A stretch of DNA of 13,361 bases, from the NCBI GenBank assembly GCA_016795255.1, contig JAEUIB010000434.1:1-13361 (forward strand). The letters are read 5' to 3'. The stretch comes from Planctomycetota bacterium (GTDB lineage: Bacteria > Planctomycetota > B15-G4 > JADJEK01). Below the pieces are notes generated by a model, which worked only from the letters and a program-made list of their open reading frames with translations, had not been told where the DNA came from and searched no databases. The position numbers were made by a program, and so were the translations under genes. Below, one piece after another: positions 1 to 6,670 of the stretch (positions within the stretch are counted from its first letter, which is position 1; each line of letters opens with the position of its first letter).

Positions 1-1170
1 GTCGAACTCGAGTCCGTCCTGCGCCGCACTCGCGCGCATCGCGGTGCCCGGCAGCACCGACAGCGGGAACACCTGCGCGAAGCGTCCGAGGTCGTGCTCG
101 AGCAGGAAGTCGATGCCGCGCCGCACGTCGTCGGTGCGATCGCCGGGCAAACCGATGATCAAGTCGACCAGCAAGTCGATGCCGCGCGCGCGCAGCATCG
201 CTGCGGCTTTCGCGACGAGCTCCGGCGACCCACCGCGCTGGCTGCGCTTCAGCGCCTCCGGATTCACCGACTGCAGCCCGATCTCGAGCTTCGTGAATCC
301 CGCCGCCGCGAGCTTGTCCGCGTGCGCTTCGGTCAACCCTTCCGCGCGGACCTCGGCGAAGAACGTCGCGCGGCGATCGCGATTGACGTCCTGGATCGCG
401 TCCAACAACGCGTCGAACTGCGGGCGATGATTGAACGTCGGGTCGAGGAACACGATCCCGCGCGCACCGCGAGCGAGGAACGCTTCGAGCGTCTTGCGCG
501 AGTCGGCGACGTCGAGCGTCCGCAGGCTCGCGCTGCTCTTCGGATAGAAGCAGAACGTGCAGTGGCTGCGGCAGCCGCGCACCGTCTCGACGTAGACCGC
601 GCGCGACGCATCGACCGCGAGCGTGCCGTCGAGGTACGGCGACGGGAACCTCGTCAGCGGGAACGTCGCGGCGCGCGGCGGCGTGAACTCGGACAGGCCG
701 CGGCCGCTCCGCACCGCGACGCCGGGCAGCGCGCGCGGATCGCCACCGCGCAGGATCGCGTCGAGCACGCCGGGGAAGACTTCCTCGGCCTCCCCCGTGA
801 CGGCGACGTCGAGTTCGTCCCGCTGCATCAAGAACGCGTTGTCCGGGCCGACCTCGGGACCACCGGCGAGGATCACGGTGCGCGGCGACCGCTTCTTCAC
901 CTCGCGCGCGAGGTGCAGACTGCGCTCCGAGTTCCACAGGTACAGCGAGAGGCCGAGCACGTCGGGCTCGCCCGCCGCGAGCGCATCCGCGAGCCGCGTG
1001 TCGCCGAGGTCGTCGGTCAGTTCGACCGGGACCGTCTCGATCGCGACGTCGGCGAGTCCGGCCGCGCGCGCCGCGACGGCCAGGCAACCGGCCGCCAGCG
1101 GCACGTTGCCGGTCGCCGAGCCCTTGGCCGGCTGCGGGATCGGAAGCTGGGCGAGTCGAACGGTGCGCAT
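1..1170 (-). CDS. B12-binding-like radical SAM protein (3' end beyond window)
   Basis: This open frame starts at an ATG (1170-1168) and runs off the left edge after 390 codons, so the C-terminus is missing. Residues about 1-135 look like the Rossmann-type cobalamin-binding domain common in this family: a hydrophobic strand reading DVLGLSLYLW and the glycine turn AGGPEVG near residues 102-108. The classic DxHxxG cobalamin motif is not visible. The radical SAM core follows: CRSHCTFC places the iron-sulfur ligands at C200, C204 and C207 (CxxxCxxC), and the later GLPGD and EIGLQS segments fit the family. Such enzymes bind a [4Fe-4S] cluster and cleave S-adenosylmethionine to a radical; many are methyltransferases, but the substrate cannot be told here. 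No Shine-Dalgarno sequence precedes the start, and a -10-like box lies so close that the mRNA may be almost leaderless. It is divergent from pepQ. Family call firm; substrate unknown. Confidence 0.88.
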   Translation of the reverse strand, partial: MRTVRLAQLPIPQPAKGSATGNVPLAAGCLAVAARAAGLADVAIETVPVELTDDLGDTRLADALAAGEPDVLGLSLYLWNSERSLHLAREVKKRSPRTVILAGGPEVGPDNAFLMQRDELDVAVTGEAEEVFPGVLDAILRGGDPRALPGVAVRSGRGLSEFTPPRAATFPLTRFPSPYLDGTLAVDASRAVYVETVRGCRSHCTFCFYPKSSASLRTLDVADSRKTLEAFLARGARGIVFLDPTFNHRPQFDALLDAIQDVNRDRRATFFAEVRAEGLTEAHADKLAAAGFTKLEIGLQSVNPEALKRSQRGGSPELVAKAAAMLRARGIDLLVDLIIGLPGDRTDDVRRGIDFLLEHDLGRFAQVFPLSVLPGTAMRASAAQDGLEFD

Positions 1171-1178
1171 CACGCGGC

Positions 1179-1186
1179 AGGGTAGC
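1179..1186 (-). promoter_or_regulatory. candidate -10 box for the radical SAM gene
   Basis: Read on the minus strand this is GCTACCCT, one base different from the GCTATCCT in front of pepQ and thiC. A start about seven bases downstream would fall within a base or two of the ATG at 1170, giving a nearly leaderless transcript, which agrees with the lack of a Shine-Dalgarno sequence. No convincing -35 was found. Inference from position and recurrence only. Confidence 0.35.
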
Positions 1187-1200
1187 AGGCGCGTCCGGGC

Positions 1201-1208
1201 GCTATCCT
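1201..1208 (+). promoter_or_regulatory. candidate -10 box for pepQ
   Basis: GCTATCCT with TATCCT at 1203-1208 would start transcription near 1215. That leaves a 5' leader of about 23 bases holding a GGAG ribosome binding site at 1228-1231. Together with the minus-strand box at 1179-1186 it forms an imperfect 10-bp inverted repeat (1177-1186 and 1201-1210, one mismatch, 14-bp spacer). The symmetry may just be two face-to-face promoters, or it may be an operator. Confidence 0.4.
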
Positions 1209-1237
1209 GCGGCCAGTCCGCGCAATCGGAGTCGCCC

Positions 1238-2569
1238 ATGCATTCGCCCGTCGACCGCAACGAACTCGAACGCACCTATCGCGACCACGTGTCCTGGCTG
1301 GCCGCCGAATACGCGCGCGTGCTGCCGACGACGGGCTTCGACGCCGTCGTCATCCATTCGGGATCGCCGAAGTCGCGGTCGATGTTCGACGACCAGTTCT
1401 GGCCGCTGCGCGCGACGCCCCATTTCCAGCATTGGCTGCCGCTCGAAACCGCGAACTCCGCGCTGGTGATCCGGCCCGGCGCGAAGCCGAAGCTCGTCTG
1501 GAACAACGGCTACGGCTTCTGGGAAGCGCCCGCACCGCCCGAGACCGACCACTTCTGGCCGTCGTTCGACGTCGTCGAGGTCAAGGACGCGACGAAACTG
1601 AAGGACCACCTGCCGACGTCCGCGAAGTCCGCGTTCCTCGGCGAGGACATGGCCGACGCCGGCGCGTGGGGCTTCTCCGCCGACCGCATCAATCCGAAGG
1701 CGCTGCTCACCGAGCTCGATCGCCTGCGCGTGCTGAAGACGCCGTACGAACTCCTGTGCCTGCGCGAAGCGAACCGCCGCGCCGGCCTCGGCCACGCGAA
1801 GGTCATCGACGCGTTCCAGCGCGGCGACCACAGCGAGCTCCAACTGCACCTGATGTACCTCGAGGCGACCGCGCAGGACGACGCCGAGACACCGTACAAG
1901 AACATCGTCGCGCTCGGCGAACACGCGGCGACGCTGCACCACGTCAGCTATGGAAAGACCCGCTCGAGCGCGCAGTCGCTGCTGCTCGACGCCGGCGCCA
2001 GCTATCAGGGCTACGACTCCGACATCACGCGCACGGTGATGAAGGGCAAGGCCAGCGCGAGCGACGTCTTCGCCGGCCTCATCGCGAAGATGGAGACGCT
2101 GCAGCAGGAGACGTGCCGCCGCGTGAAGCTCGGCATGCCGTACCAAGACCTGCACGATCAATCGCACCAACTGCTCGCGCCGGTGCTGCGCGAGCTCGGC
2201 ATCGCATCGGGCAGCGACGCCGAACTCGTCGACACCGGCGTCACGCGCACGTTCCTTCCCCACGGCCTCGGACATTCGCTGGGCTTGCAGACGCACGACG
2301 TCGGCTGCGCCGCGATCAAGCCCGACCCGCGCAATCCGTTCCTGCGCAACACGACGAAGGTCGCCGCGGGCCAGGTCTTCACGATCGAGCCAGGCTGCTA
2401 CTTCATCACGTCGCTGCTCGACGAACTGAAGGCGAAGCCGCAGGGCAAGCTCGTGAACTGGAAGCTCGTCGACGACCTGAAGAAGTTCGGCGGCGTCCGC
2501 ATCGAAGACGACTTGGCGGTCGGCGCGGCGAAGGTCGCGAACTTCACGCGGGAGTTCTTGGCGAACTGA
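1238..2569 (+). CDS. pepQ: Xaa-Pro dipeptidase (prolidase), M24B family
   Basis: The product cleaves dipeptides with C-terminal proline in the cytoplasm, a late step of peptide recycling. It is 443 residues long, the same as E. coli PepQ as I recall it, and resembles it throughout. The N-terminal domain has the PepQ-like VIHSGSP and WLPL segments, and the C-terminal pita-bread domain carries all five dinuclear metal ligands: D251 and D262 (LLLDAGASYQGYDSDITRT), H346 (HGLGH), E384 (FTIEPGCYFI) and E423 (RIEDD). The active-site histidine of THDV is H353. The start at 1238 is chosen because GGAG lies six bases upstream and the protein begins where PepQ does, although the frame stays open far upstream. 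No signal peptide or truncation is seen. It is divergent from the radical SAM gene and 66 bases ahead of an SRPBCC gene, so co-transcription is possible. Function is confident from intact ligands. Confidence 0.95.
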   Translation: MHSPVDRNELERTYRDHVSWLAAEYARVLPTTGFDAVVIHSGSPKSRSMFDDQFWPLRATPHFQHWLPLETANSALVIRPGAKPKLVWNNGYGFWEAPAPPETDHFWPSFDVVEVKDATKLKDHLPTSAKSAFLGEDMADAGAWGFSADRINPKALLTELDRLRVLKTPYELLCLREANRRAGLGHAKVIDAFQRGDHSELQLHLMYLEATAQDDAETPYKNIVALGEHAATLHHVSYGKTRSSAQSLLLDAGASYQGYDSDITRTVMKGKASASDVFAGLIAKMETLQQETCRRVKLGMPYQDLHDQSHQLLAPVLRELGIASGSDAELVDTGVTRTFLPHGLGHSLGLQTHDVGCAAIKPDPRNPFLRNTTKVAAGQVFTIEPGCYFITSLLDELKAKPQGKLVNWKLVDDLKKFGGVRIEDDLAVGAAKVANFTREFLAN

Positions 2570-2635
2570 ACTTTTCCCGATGAGTCCGGTGGGCCACTCC
2601 GTACTCGACGACGCCCGCCCCACGGAGCCCGCCCC

Positions 2636-3088
2636 ATGAAGCCCATCGAAACCTCGGTCACCGTCGCCGCCCCGCCCGAGCGCATGTTCGCGATCTTCAC
2701 GGATCTGGAAGGCGCGCCCGGGCGCATCCGCGGCATCAAGAAGGTCGAGTTGCTGACGCCCGGCCCCGTGCGCGTCGGCACGAAGTGGCGCGAGACCCGC
2801 GTGTTCGGCAAGCGCGAAGCGACCGAAGTGCTGGAAGTCACGGAGTTCGTGCCGGGCCGGACGTTCAGCGTCGGCTGCTCGTCGTGCGGGTGTCGCTACG
2901 ACTCGACGTTCCGGTTCGAGCGCGCGGGTTCCGGCACGAAGGTCACCGCGACGATGCGCGGCACCGCACTGACGCTGCCGGCGAAGCTGTTCGCACCGAT
3001 CCTCGGCGCGCTGATGCGCGGGATGATGACGAAGTGCGTACAGCAAGACCTCGACGACGCGAAGCGCGCCGCCGAGGCCTCGACCTGA
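2636..3088 (+). CDS. SRPBCC (START-like) family protein
   Basis: This 150-residue protein has the layout of a polyketide cyclase/dehydrase-type SRPBCC domain. It opens with an amphipathic strand (IETSVTVAAPPERMFAIFTDLE), has a central beta sheet (KWRETRVFGKREATEVLEVTEF) and ends in a long C-terminal helix (FAPILGALMRGMMTKCVQQDLDDAKRAAE). The fold forms a hydrophobic cavity for small ligands or lipids; no ligand can be named. An unusual feature is the cysteine cluster CSSCGC at C81, C84 and C86 inside the sheet, with another Cys at 134; this could bind metal or form a disulfide. GGAG at 2624-2627 sits eight bases before the ATG. No signal peptide is seen, so it is probably cytoplasmic. It is downstream of pepQ with a 66-base gap and may share its transcript. 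Family call good, role unknown. Confidence 0.82.
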   Translation: MKPIETSVTVAAPPERMFAIFTDLEGAPGRIRGIKKVELLTPGPVRVGTKWRETRVFGKREATEVLEVTEFVPGRTFSVGCSSCGCRYDSTFRFERAGSGTKVTATMRGTALTLPAKLFAPILGALMRGMMTKCVQQDLDDAKRAAEAST

Positions 3089-3092
3089 CGAG

Positions 3093-3119
3093 GTCCCGCG
3101 ACGCCGTCGCGTCGCGGAC
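3093..3119 (+). terminator. stem-loop just after the SRPBCC stop codon
   Basis: Five bases after the stop codon, GTCCCGCGAC and GTCGCGGAC can form a nine-pair stem with one bulged C and an eight-base loop. There is no T-run after it, so it is not a canonical intrinsic terminator. It may block 3' exonucleases or mark the end of the pepQ unit. Weak call. Confidence 0.3.
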
Positions 3120-3301
3120 AGGAAATGCGGATGCGTGCGGGGAACGCCCCCGACACGCACCCGCGGCTTCCTTCAGGCATCCCTTCGATCCGGGCGGCAC
3201 CGGCGGTGTCACGCGCGGAATCGAGCGAGACCTTTTCTTTTCGCCAGCCGACGGCGAACATCCGGGCGACGCCGCCGGCGCGGCGACCGGTTCCCGCCAG
3301 G

Positions 3302-3328
3302 AACACTCGGAGCACTCGGAGCACTCGG
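3302..3328 (+). repeat. three tandem 9-bp units overlapping the ribosome binding site
   Basis: AACACTCGG, AGCACTCGG and AGCACTCGG lie head to tail and stop one base before the ATG at 3330. Each junction makes a GGAG (3309-3312 and 3318-3321), and the second is eight bases from the ATG. Copy-number change here would add or remove Shine-Dalgarno-like sites without moving the last one. Confidence 0.75.
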
Positions 3329-3329
3329 C

Positions 3330-5078
3330 ATGCTGCGCTCGATCGTGGCCGCGTCCGTCGCCGTTTGGATCGCCGCGTCGTTCGCGTCCCCCGCGTACGG
3401 CGGCGCGACTCCGGCCCAAGTCCTCGTCGTCGTCAACGATGCCAGCCCGATCTCGCAAGCGGTCGGCGCGTACTACGCGCAGGTCCGCGCGATCCCCGCG
3501 ATCAACGTCTTCCATCTGCCGCCGACGTCGCCGACGACCGAGCTGATCACCCGCACGCAATACAACGCGCAGATCCGTGATCCGATCAAGACGTACCTGT
3601 CGGTCACGCAGCCGCAGTTGCAGACGCAGATCAAGTACATCGTGCTGACGAAGGGCGTGCCGATCCGCGTCACCGGCACCAACGAAGCGTCGGTGGATTC
3701 CGAACTGACGATGCTGTTCTCGCCCATCGTCGGCGACAACGGTCAGCAGAGCTGGTACGTGAATCCGTACTTCAACAAGAAGCAGAGCTTCGCGTCGTTC
3801 ACCGGCAATGGGCCGCGTTACCTCGTCTGTCGGCTCGACGGATACGAAGACAACGTCGATGCGGCGACCGGCGTGCCGGGCGACATCACAGGGCTGATCG
3901 ATCGCGCGCAGAACCCCGCCAGCGCCGGCGTGTTCCTGCTCGACCAGGATCCGAGCAAGGGCGGCGGTTACCAAGTCGGCAACGACTGGATGGCGAACGC
4001 GAACACGCAACTGACGACGCTCGGCCAATCGATCGTGTTCGACCAGACGAACACGTTCCGCTCGAACGTCGGGCCGATGCTCGGCTACGCGTCGTGGGGC
4101 AGCAATGACGCGTTCACGGCGGGAGCTCCGTACTACGGCCAGATCCCGGCCGGCACCGGGCCGCTGTACCCCGGCACGTTCGCGAACGGCGCGATCGTGA
4201 CGGACTACGTGTCCACGAACGGCCGCACGTTCCTGAAGTCGGGCCAGGTCTACGGCCAGTCGCTGATCGCGGACTTGATCCACCTCGGCGCGTGCGGCGC
4301 GGCCGGCTTCGTCGCCGAGCCGTTCCTGCAAGCGTGCGTCCATCCGGACATCCTGTTCTCGCGCTACCTGAACGGCTACGACGCGGCGGAGGCCTACTAC
4401 ATGGCCGTTCCGTACCTGTCGTGGATGAACCTCGTCGTCGTCGACCCGCTGATGAAGAGCGCGATCGTCGCGCAGTTCCCGCCGACGATCACGCAGGTGT
4501 TCCCCGATCGCGGTGACCAAGCCGGCGGCGGCTCGACGTTCATCTCGGGCACGTACCTCGGCGCGGCCGGCGATGCGGTCAGCGTGACGATCGGCGGCGT
4601 GCCCGCGAGCGCGGCGTTCTTCGGGCCCGACATCTTGCAGGCCACGGTGCCGCCGTTGCCGCCCGGACCGCACGACGTCGTCGTCACGGTCGCGAACGGC
4701 ACGGCGACGAAGGTCGCGGCGTTCCTCGCGCTGCCCGCGCTGAAGCTCGGCGGCAGCGCGTCGATCGGGCAGACCGCGAACCTCGACCTGAACGGCGATT
4801 ACGCGGACGGGTACTTGGTGTTCCTCGGCGCCGGGACGGCGTCGTTGCCGGCGCCGCCGCACGGGACGTTCCTGCTCGATCCGAACACGCTGCTCGTGCC
4901 GTTCGTCAGCGGCGCGTTCGGCGCGTTCCAGGATCGCCTGACGCTGCCGCTCCCGCTGCCTCCTGACGCGAACCTGATCGGACTCTCGGCACATTTCCAG
5001 GGCGTGTTCGGTGACCTCGTCGCCGGCAGCTCCGCGACGCAGCTGACGAACCGCGTGACGCTGACCATCGCACCCTGA
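3330..5078 (+). CDS. secreted TIGR03790 family protein with IPT/TIG domain
   Basis: This 582-residue protein begins with a Sec signal peptide (about 1-24, ending AYG), so it is exported. Residues about 30-375 match TIGR03790, a family of unknown function, with typical segments LVVVNDASP, YASWGSND, TDYVSTNGRTF and PYLSWMNLVVVDP. An IPT/TIG immunoglobulin-like domain follows at about 385-468 (PTITQVFPDRGDQAGGG onward). The last 110 residues (473-582) form a beta-rich C-terminal domain related to that of the C25 peptidase encoded at 8724-11183. The TIGR03790 part aligns with the C25 catalytic domain but has W256 and S295 where that peptidase has His and Cys, so proteolysis looks unlikely. The frame is open upstream to 3135, but the signal peptide and GGAG at 3318-3321 support this start. 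No partner gene is evident; a cell-surface or extracellular binding role is inference. Confidence 0.85.
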   Translation: MLRSIVAASVAVWIAASFASPAYGGATPAQVLVVVNDASPISQAVGAYYAQVRAIPAINVFHLPPTSPTTELITRTQYNAQIRDPIKTYLSVTQPQLQTQIKYIVLTKGVPIRVTGTNEASVDSELTMLFSPIVGDNGQQSWYVNPYFNKKQSFASFTGNGPRYLVCRLDGYEDNVDAATGVPGDITGLIDRAQNPASAGVFLLDQDPSKGGGYQVGNDWMANANTQLTTLGQSIVFDQTNTFRSNVGPMLGYASWGSNDAFTAGAPYYGQIPAGTGPLYPGTFANGAIVTDYVSTNGRTFLKSGQVYGQSLIADLIHLGACGAAGFVAEPFLQACVHPDILFSRYLNGYDAAEAYYMAVPYLSWMNLVVVDPLMKSAIVAQFPPTITQVFPDRGDQAGGGSTFISGTYLGAAGDAVSVTIGGVPASAAFFGPDILQATVPPLPPGPHDVVVTVANGTATKVAAFLALPALKLGGSASIGQTANLDLNGDYADGYLVFLGAGTASLPAPPHGTFLLDPNTLLVPFVSGAFGAFQDRLTLPLPLPPDANLIGLSAHFQGVFGDLVAGSSATQLTNRVTLTIAP

Positions 5079-5133
5079 GTGTCGGAAGCCCGACCCACGC
5101 CAACGGCGCCGTAGCCCCGCGGCGCGGTCGAAC

Positions 5134-5141
5134 GGTAGACT
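5134..5141 (+). promoter_or_regulatory. candidate -10 box for the SRPBCC-ferredoxin unit
   Basis: GGTAGACT resembles the GCTAYCCT boxes ahead of pepQ and thiC. Transcription would start near 5148, giving a leader of about 45 bases before the ATG at 5193. The rest of the 114-bp gap (5079-5192) shows only a short 5-bp hairpin after the upstream stop codon. No -35 match is evident. Confidence 0.3.
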
Positions 5142-5192
5142 CCCGCGTTTTTCGCGCCGCTCACGAAGCGCATGGTCGAAGGAGGATTCGGC

Positions 5193-5750
5193 ATGAAGAA
5201 GCTGCTCGTCATCTTGTTGGTGTTGTTCGGACTCGTCGTCGCGGCCGGGCACATGATGTCGCCGGACATGAACCTGTCGCGCTCGGTCGTCATCAAGGCG
5301 CCGGCGGCGAAGGTCCACGAGTACGTCGGCGAGCTGAAGAATTGGCCGACGTGGGAACCGTGGACGGACCCGGAAGCGGGCGGCGATCCGACGATCAAGG
5401 TCACCTACGGCGCCGCGACGTCCGGCGTCGGTGCGCATCAGTCGTGGACGGGCAAGGACGGCGAAGGCGAGCTCACGTTCACGAAGAGCGACCCGAACGA
5501 AGGCGTCACGTACGACATGGCCTTCATCAACGGCGAGTCGAAGCTGCCGTCGCAGGGCAAGCTGACCTACAAGGCCGTCGACGGCGGCGTCGAAGTGACG
5601 TGGTCGATGGACGCCAAGATGGACATGGCGTGCTGCGGCGGCGTCATCAAGTACGGGCCGCTGATGGCCTCGATGATGAAGGGCGCGATCGGCGACATGT
5701 TCCAGTTCGGCCTCGACAAGCTGAAGAAGAAGGCCGAAGCCGGCGCGTGA
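5193..5750 (+). CDS. membrane-anchored SRPBCC family protein
   Basis: This 185-residue protein has a short positive start followed by one hydrophobic helix (residues about 4-20, LLVILLVLFGLVVAAG). It is therefore probably anchored in the cytoplasmic membrane with its main domain outside, unless the helix is cleaved. The rest is an SRPBCC domain: SRSVVIKAPAAKVHEYVGEL, the family-typical WPTWEPW segment, then beta strands and a C-terminal helix rich in Met and Lys. The fold carries small hydrophobic ligands; the ligand is unknown. A paired cysteine (DMACCGG) precedes the last helix. The start at 5193 is set by a perfect AAGGAGG at 5179-5185, seven bases upstream; an in-frame ATG at 5172 would bury that site and is rejected. 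The ferredoxin gene starts 25 bases after the stop, suggesting one transcript. Confidence 0.85.
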   Translation: MKKLLVILLVLFGLVVAAGHMMSPDMNLSRSVVIKAPAAKVHEYVGELKNWPTWEPWTDPEAGGDPTIKVTYGAATSGVGAHQSWTGKDGEGELTFTKSDPNEGVTYDMAFINGESKLPSQGKLTYKAVDGGVEVTWSMDAKMDMACCGGVIKYGPLMASMMKGAIGDMFQFGLDKLKKKAEAGA

Positions 5751-5775
5751 TGCGCGAGGACGGCGGACGTCACCG

Positions 5776-6036
5776 ATGGTCCAAGTCCGTCACGGCGAAC
5801 GAACGATCGAACTGCGCCCGGGCGAAACGGTCCTCGACGGACTGCTGCGCTCGGGCGCTTACTTTCCGTACCACTGTCGGAGCGGCGCCTGCCACACCTG
5901 CATCGCGCAGGCCACCGCGGGATCGCCCCCACCACTCGCTCAAGGCGATCTGACCAGCGCCGAGCGCGCCGAGGGTTACTTCCTCGCGTGCCTCGCCGTA
6001 CCGGAGACGGATCTGGTGGTGCGAGCGGTGTATTGA
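5776..6036 (+). CDS. [2Fe-2S] ferredoxin, plant-type fold
   Basis: This stand-alone 86-residue electron carrier has a beta-grasp fold that binds one [2Fe-2S] cluster through C34, C39, C42 and C72 (CRSGACHTC, then ACL), a CX4CX2CX29C spacing typical of plant-type ferredoxins. The residue after the second Cys is His40 where Gly is usual in this loop. No transit or signal sequence is seen, so it acts in the cytoplasm. It resembles the ferredoxin domains of oxygenase reductases, but no reductase or oxygenase gene lies in the window, so its redox partners are unknown. GAGGA at 5756-5760 is rather far (15 bases) from the ATG, so the ribosome binding site is weak. The upstream SRPBCC stop is 25 bases away and coupling is likely. 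It converges with the lipoprotein gene 58 bases downstream. Confidence 0.92.
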   Translation: MVQVRHGERTIELRPGETVLDGLLRSGAYFPYHCRSGACHTCIAQATAGSPPPLAQGDLTSAERAEGYFLACLAVPETDLVVRAVY

Positions 6037-6094
6037 GGGCGGTGCGCGATTCGTGCCTTCTGCCGCCGGGATGCTCGCGGTGCCGACCGCTCGA

Positions 6095-6670
6095 TCAGCC
6101 CCCACCCCTCGGGCAATCGCAACCCTTCGGCAGCACGACTCCGCCCGATTCGACTTCCTGAGGCGTCAATTCACGCCAGCACAGGTCCTGCGGCGTCGAG
6201 CCGCCGATCGTCAGCGGGAAGTCGGCGACCGCCTGCATGACGTGCGCCTTGCCGGACGCGTCTTGGCCGACCGCGGTCACGCGCACGGCGTAGCGCGAGT
6301 GGAGCGGCTTGCCGTTCGGGCCGAGTTCGAACTGCGTGTCGAGGTGGACTCCGCGATGCGGCGTGCCGTAGCCCGGCGACACGAACGAGCGCAGGTACCA
6401 CCACGTCGCGTCGTCGGGGCGCGTGCCGTCGTACTCGAGGCCTTCGGCGACGAAGTCGTGCGCGTGCTCGACCATCGCGCACGGGCGATCACGCAGCGCG
6501 AGCTCGCGCGGGAACGCGATCTGCACCATCGCCTTGCCGTCGGCCGAGAACGCCGCGCGCGTCTGCAGCGTGTCCTGGCCACCGAAGTCGAGTTCGACGA
6601 ACGACGACGCGCAACCGGTCAGCGCGAGAGCGAGCACCCACCCACACCACGATCCACTCCACGAACGCAT
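6095..6670 (-). CDS. predicted lipoprotein translationally coupled to thiC
   Basis: This 191-residue protein has a lipoprotein signal peptide with lipobox LTGC (residues 17-20), so C20 should be lipidated and the protein anchored to a membrane facing the periplasm. The mature part is a probable beta-rich domain with no motif I recognise; segments include ATWWYLRSFVSPGYGTPHRG and PLTIGGSTPQDLCW. It ends in a Cys- and Gly-rich tail (KGCDCPRGGG). The ATG overlaps the thiC stop codon by one base (TGATG), a classic coupling arrangement, so it should be made with ThiC and fall under the TPP riboswitch. That context suggests a link to thiamine or its precursors, for instance capture or transport, but no sequence feature proves this. 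Existence of the gene is well supported; function unknown. Confidence 0.82.
   Translation of the reverse strand: MRSWSGSWCGWVLALALTGCASSFVELDFGGQDTLQTRAAFSADGKAMVQIAFPRELALRDRPCAMVEHAHDFVAEGLEYDGTRPDDATWWYLRSFVSPGYGTPHRGVHLDTQFELGPNGKPLHSRYAVRVTAVGQDASGKAHVMQAVADFPLTIGGSTPQDLCWRELTPQEVESGGVVLPKGCDCPRGGG

Larger units (their letters stand above)
3089..3329. other. gene-free 241-bp stretch upstream of the TIGR03790 gene
   Basis: I see no convincing gene here. It holds the stem-loop at 3093-3119, a small inverted repeat TTCGCC/GGCGAA (3240-3245 and 3253-3258), a pyrimidine tract near 3231-3241 and a triple 9-bp repeat ending at the next start codon. The stretch contains no TA dinucleotide at all, so it has no sigma70-like -10 and none of the GCTAYCCT boxes seen elsewhere in this window. 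The promoter of the next gene is therefore unidentified: it may use another sigma factor or be read from upstream. Confidence 0.6.

Noticed and set aside
94..1185. A 363-codon plus-strand open frame opposite the radical SAM gene
   Set aside because: Composition is that of an antisense frame. The minus strand carries CxxxCxxC and an intact radical SAM core.
3135..3329. Upstream extension of the TIGR03790 frame to a start at 3135
   Set aside because: It would put 65 Arg- and Gly-rich residues before a clear signal peptide and include the SD repeat as coding.
4293..4320. Cys in GACGAAG of the TIGR03790 protein as an alternative nucleophile
   Set aside because: It aligns with GATTGAV of the C25 protein, about 30 residues past the nucleophile position, so it is not the catalytic site.
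5081..5094. Hairpin GTCGG-AAGC-CCGAC after the TIGR03790 stop codon
   Set aside because: Only five pairs and no T-run, so too weak to call a terminator.
5172..5192. In-frame ATG at 5172 as start of the anchored SRPBCC gene
   Set aside because: The strong AAGGAGG at 5179-5185 lies after it and is ideally spaced for the ATG at 5193.
2943..5438. An 831-codon open frame on the minus strand, opposite the TIGR03790 gene
   Set aside because: Its product is extremely rich in Arg, Asp and Val with no domain, typical of the antisense of GC-rich coding DNA. The plus-strand gene has a signal peptide and recognisable domains.
6037..6094. Search for a bidirectional terminator between the convergent ferredoxin and lipoprotein genes
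   Set aside because: Only a five-pair hairpin (6077-6090, GCGGT/ACCGC) without T-runs; not supported.
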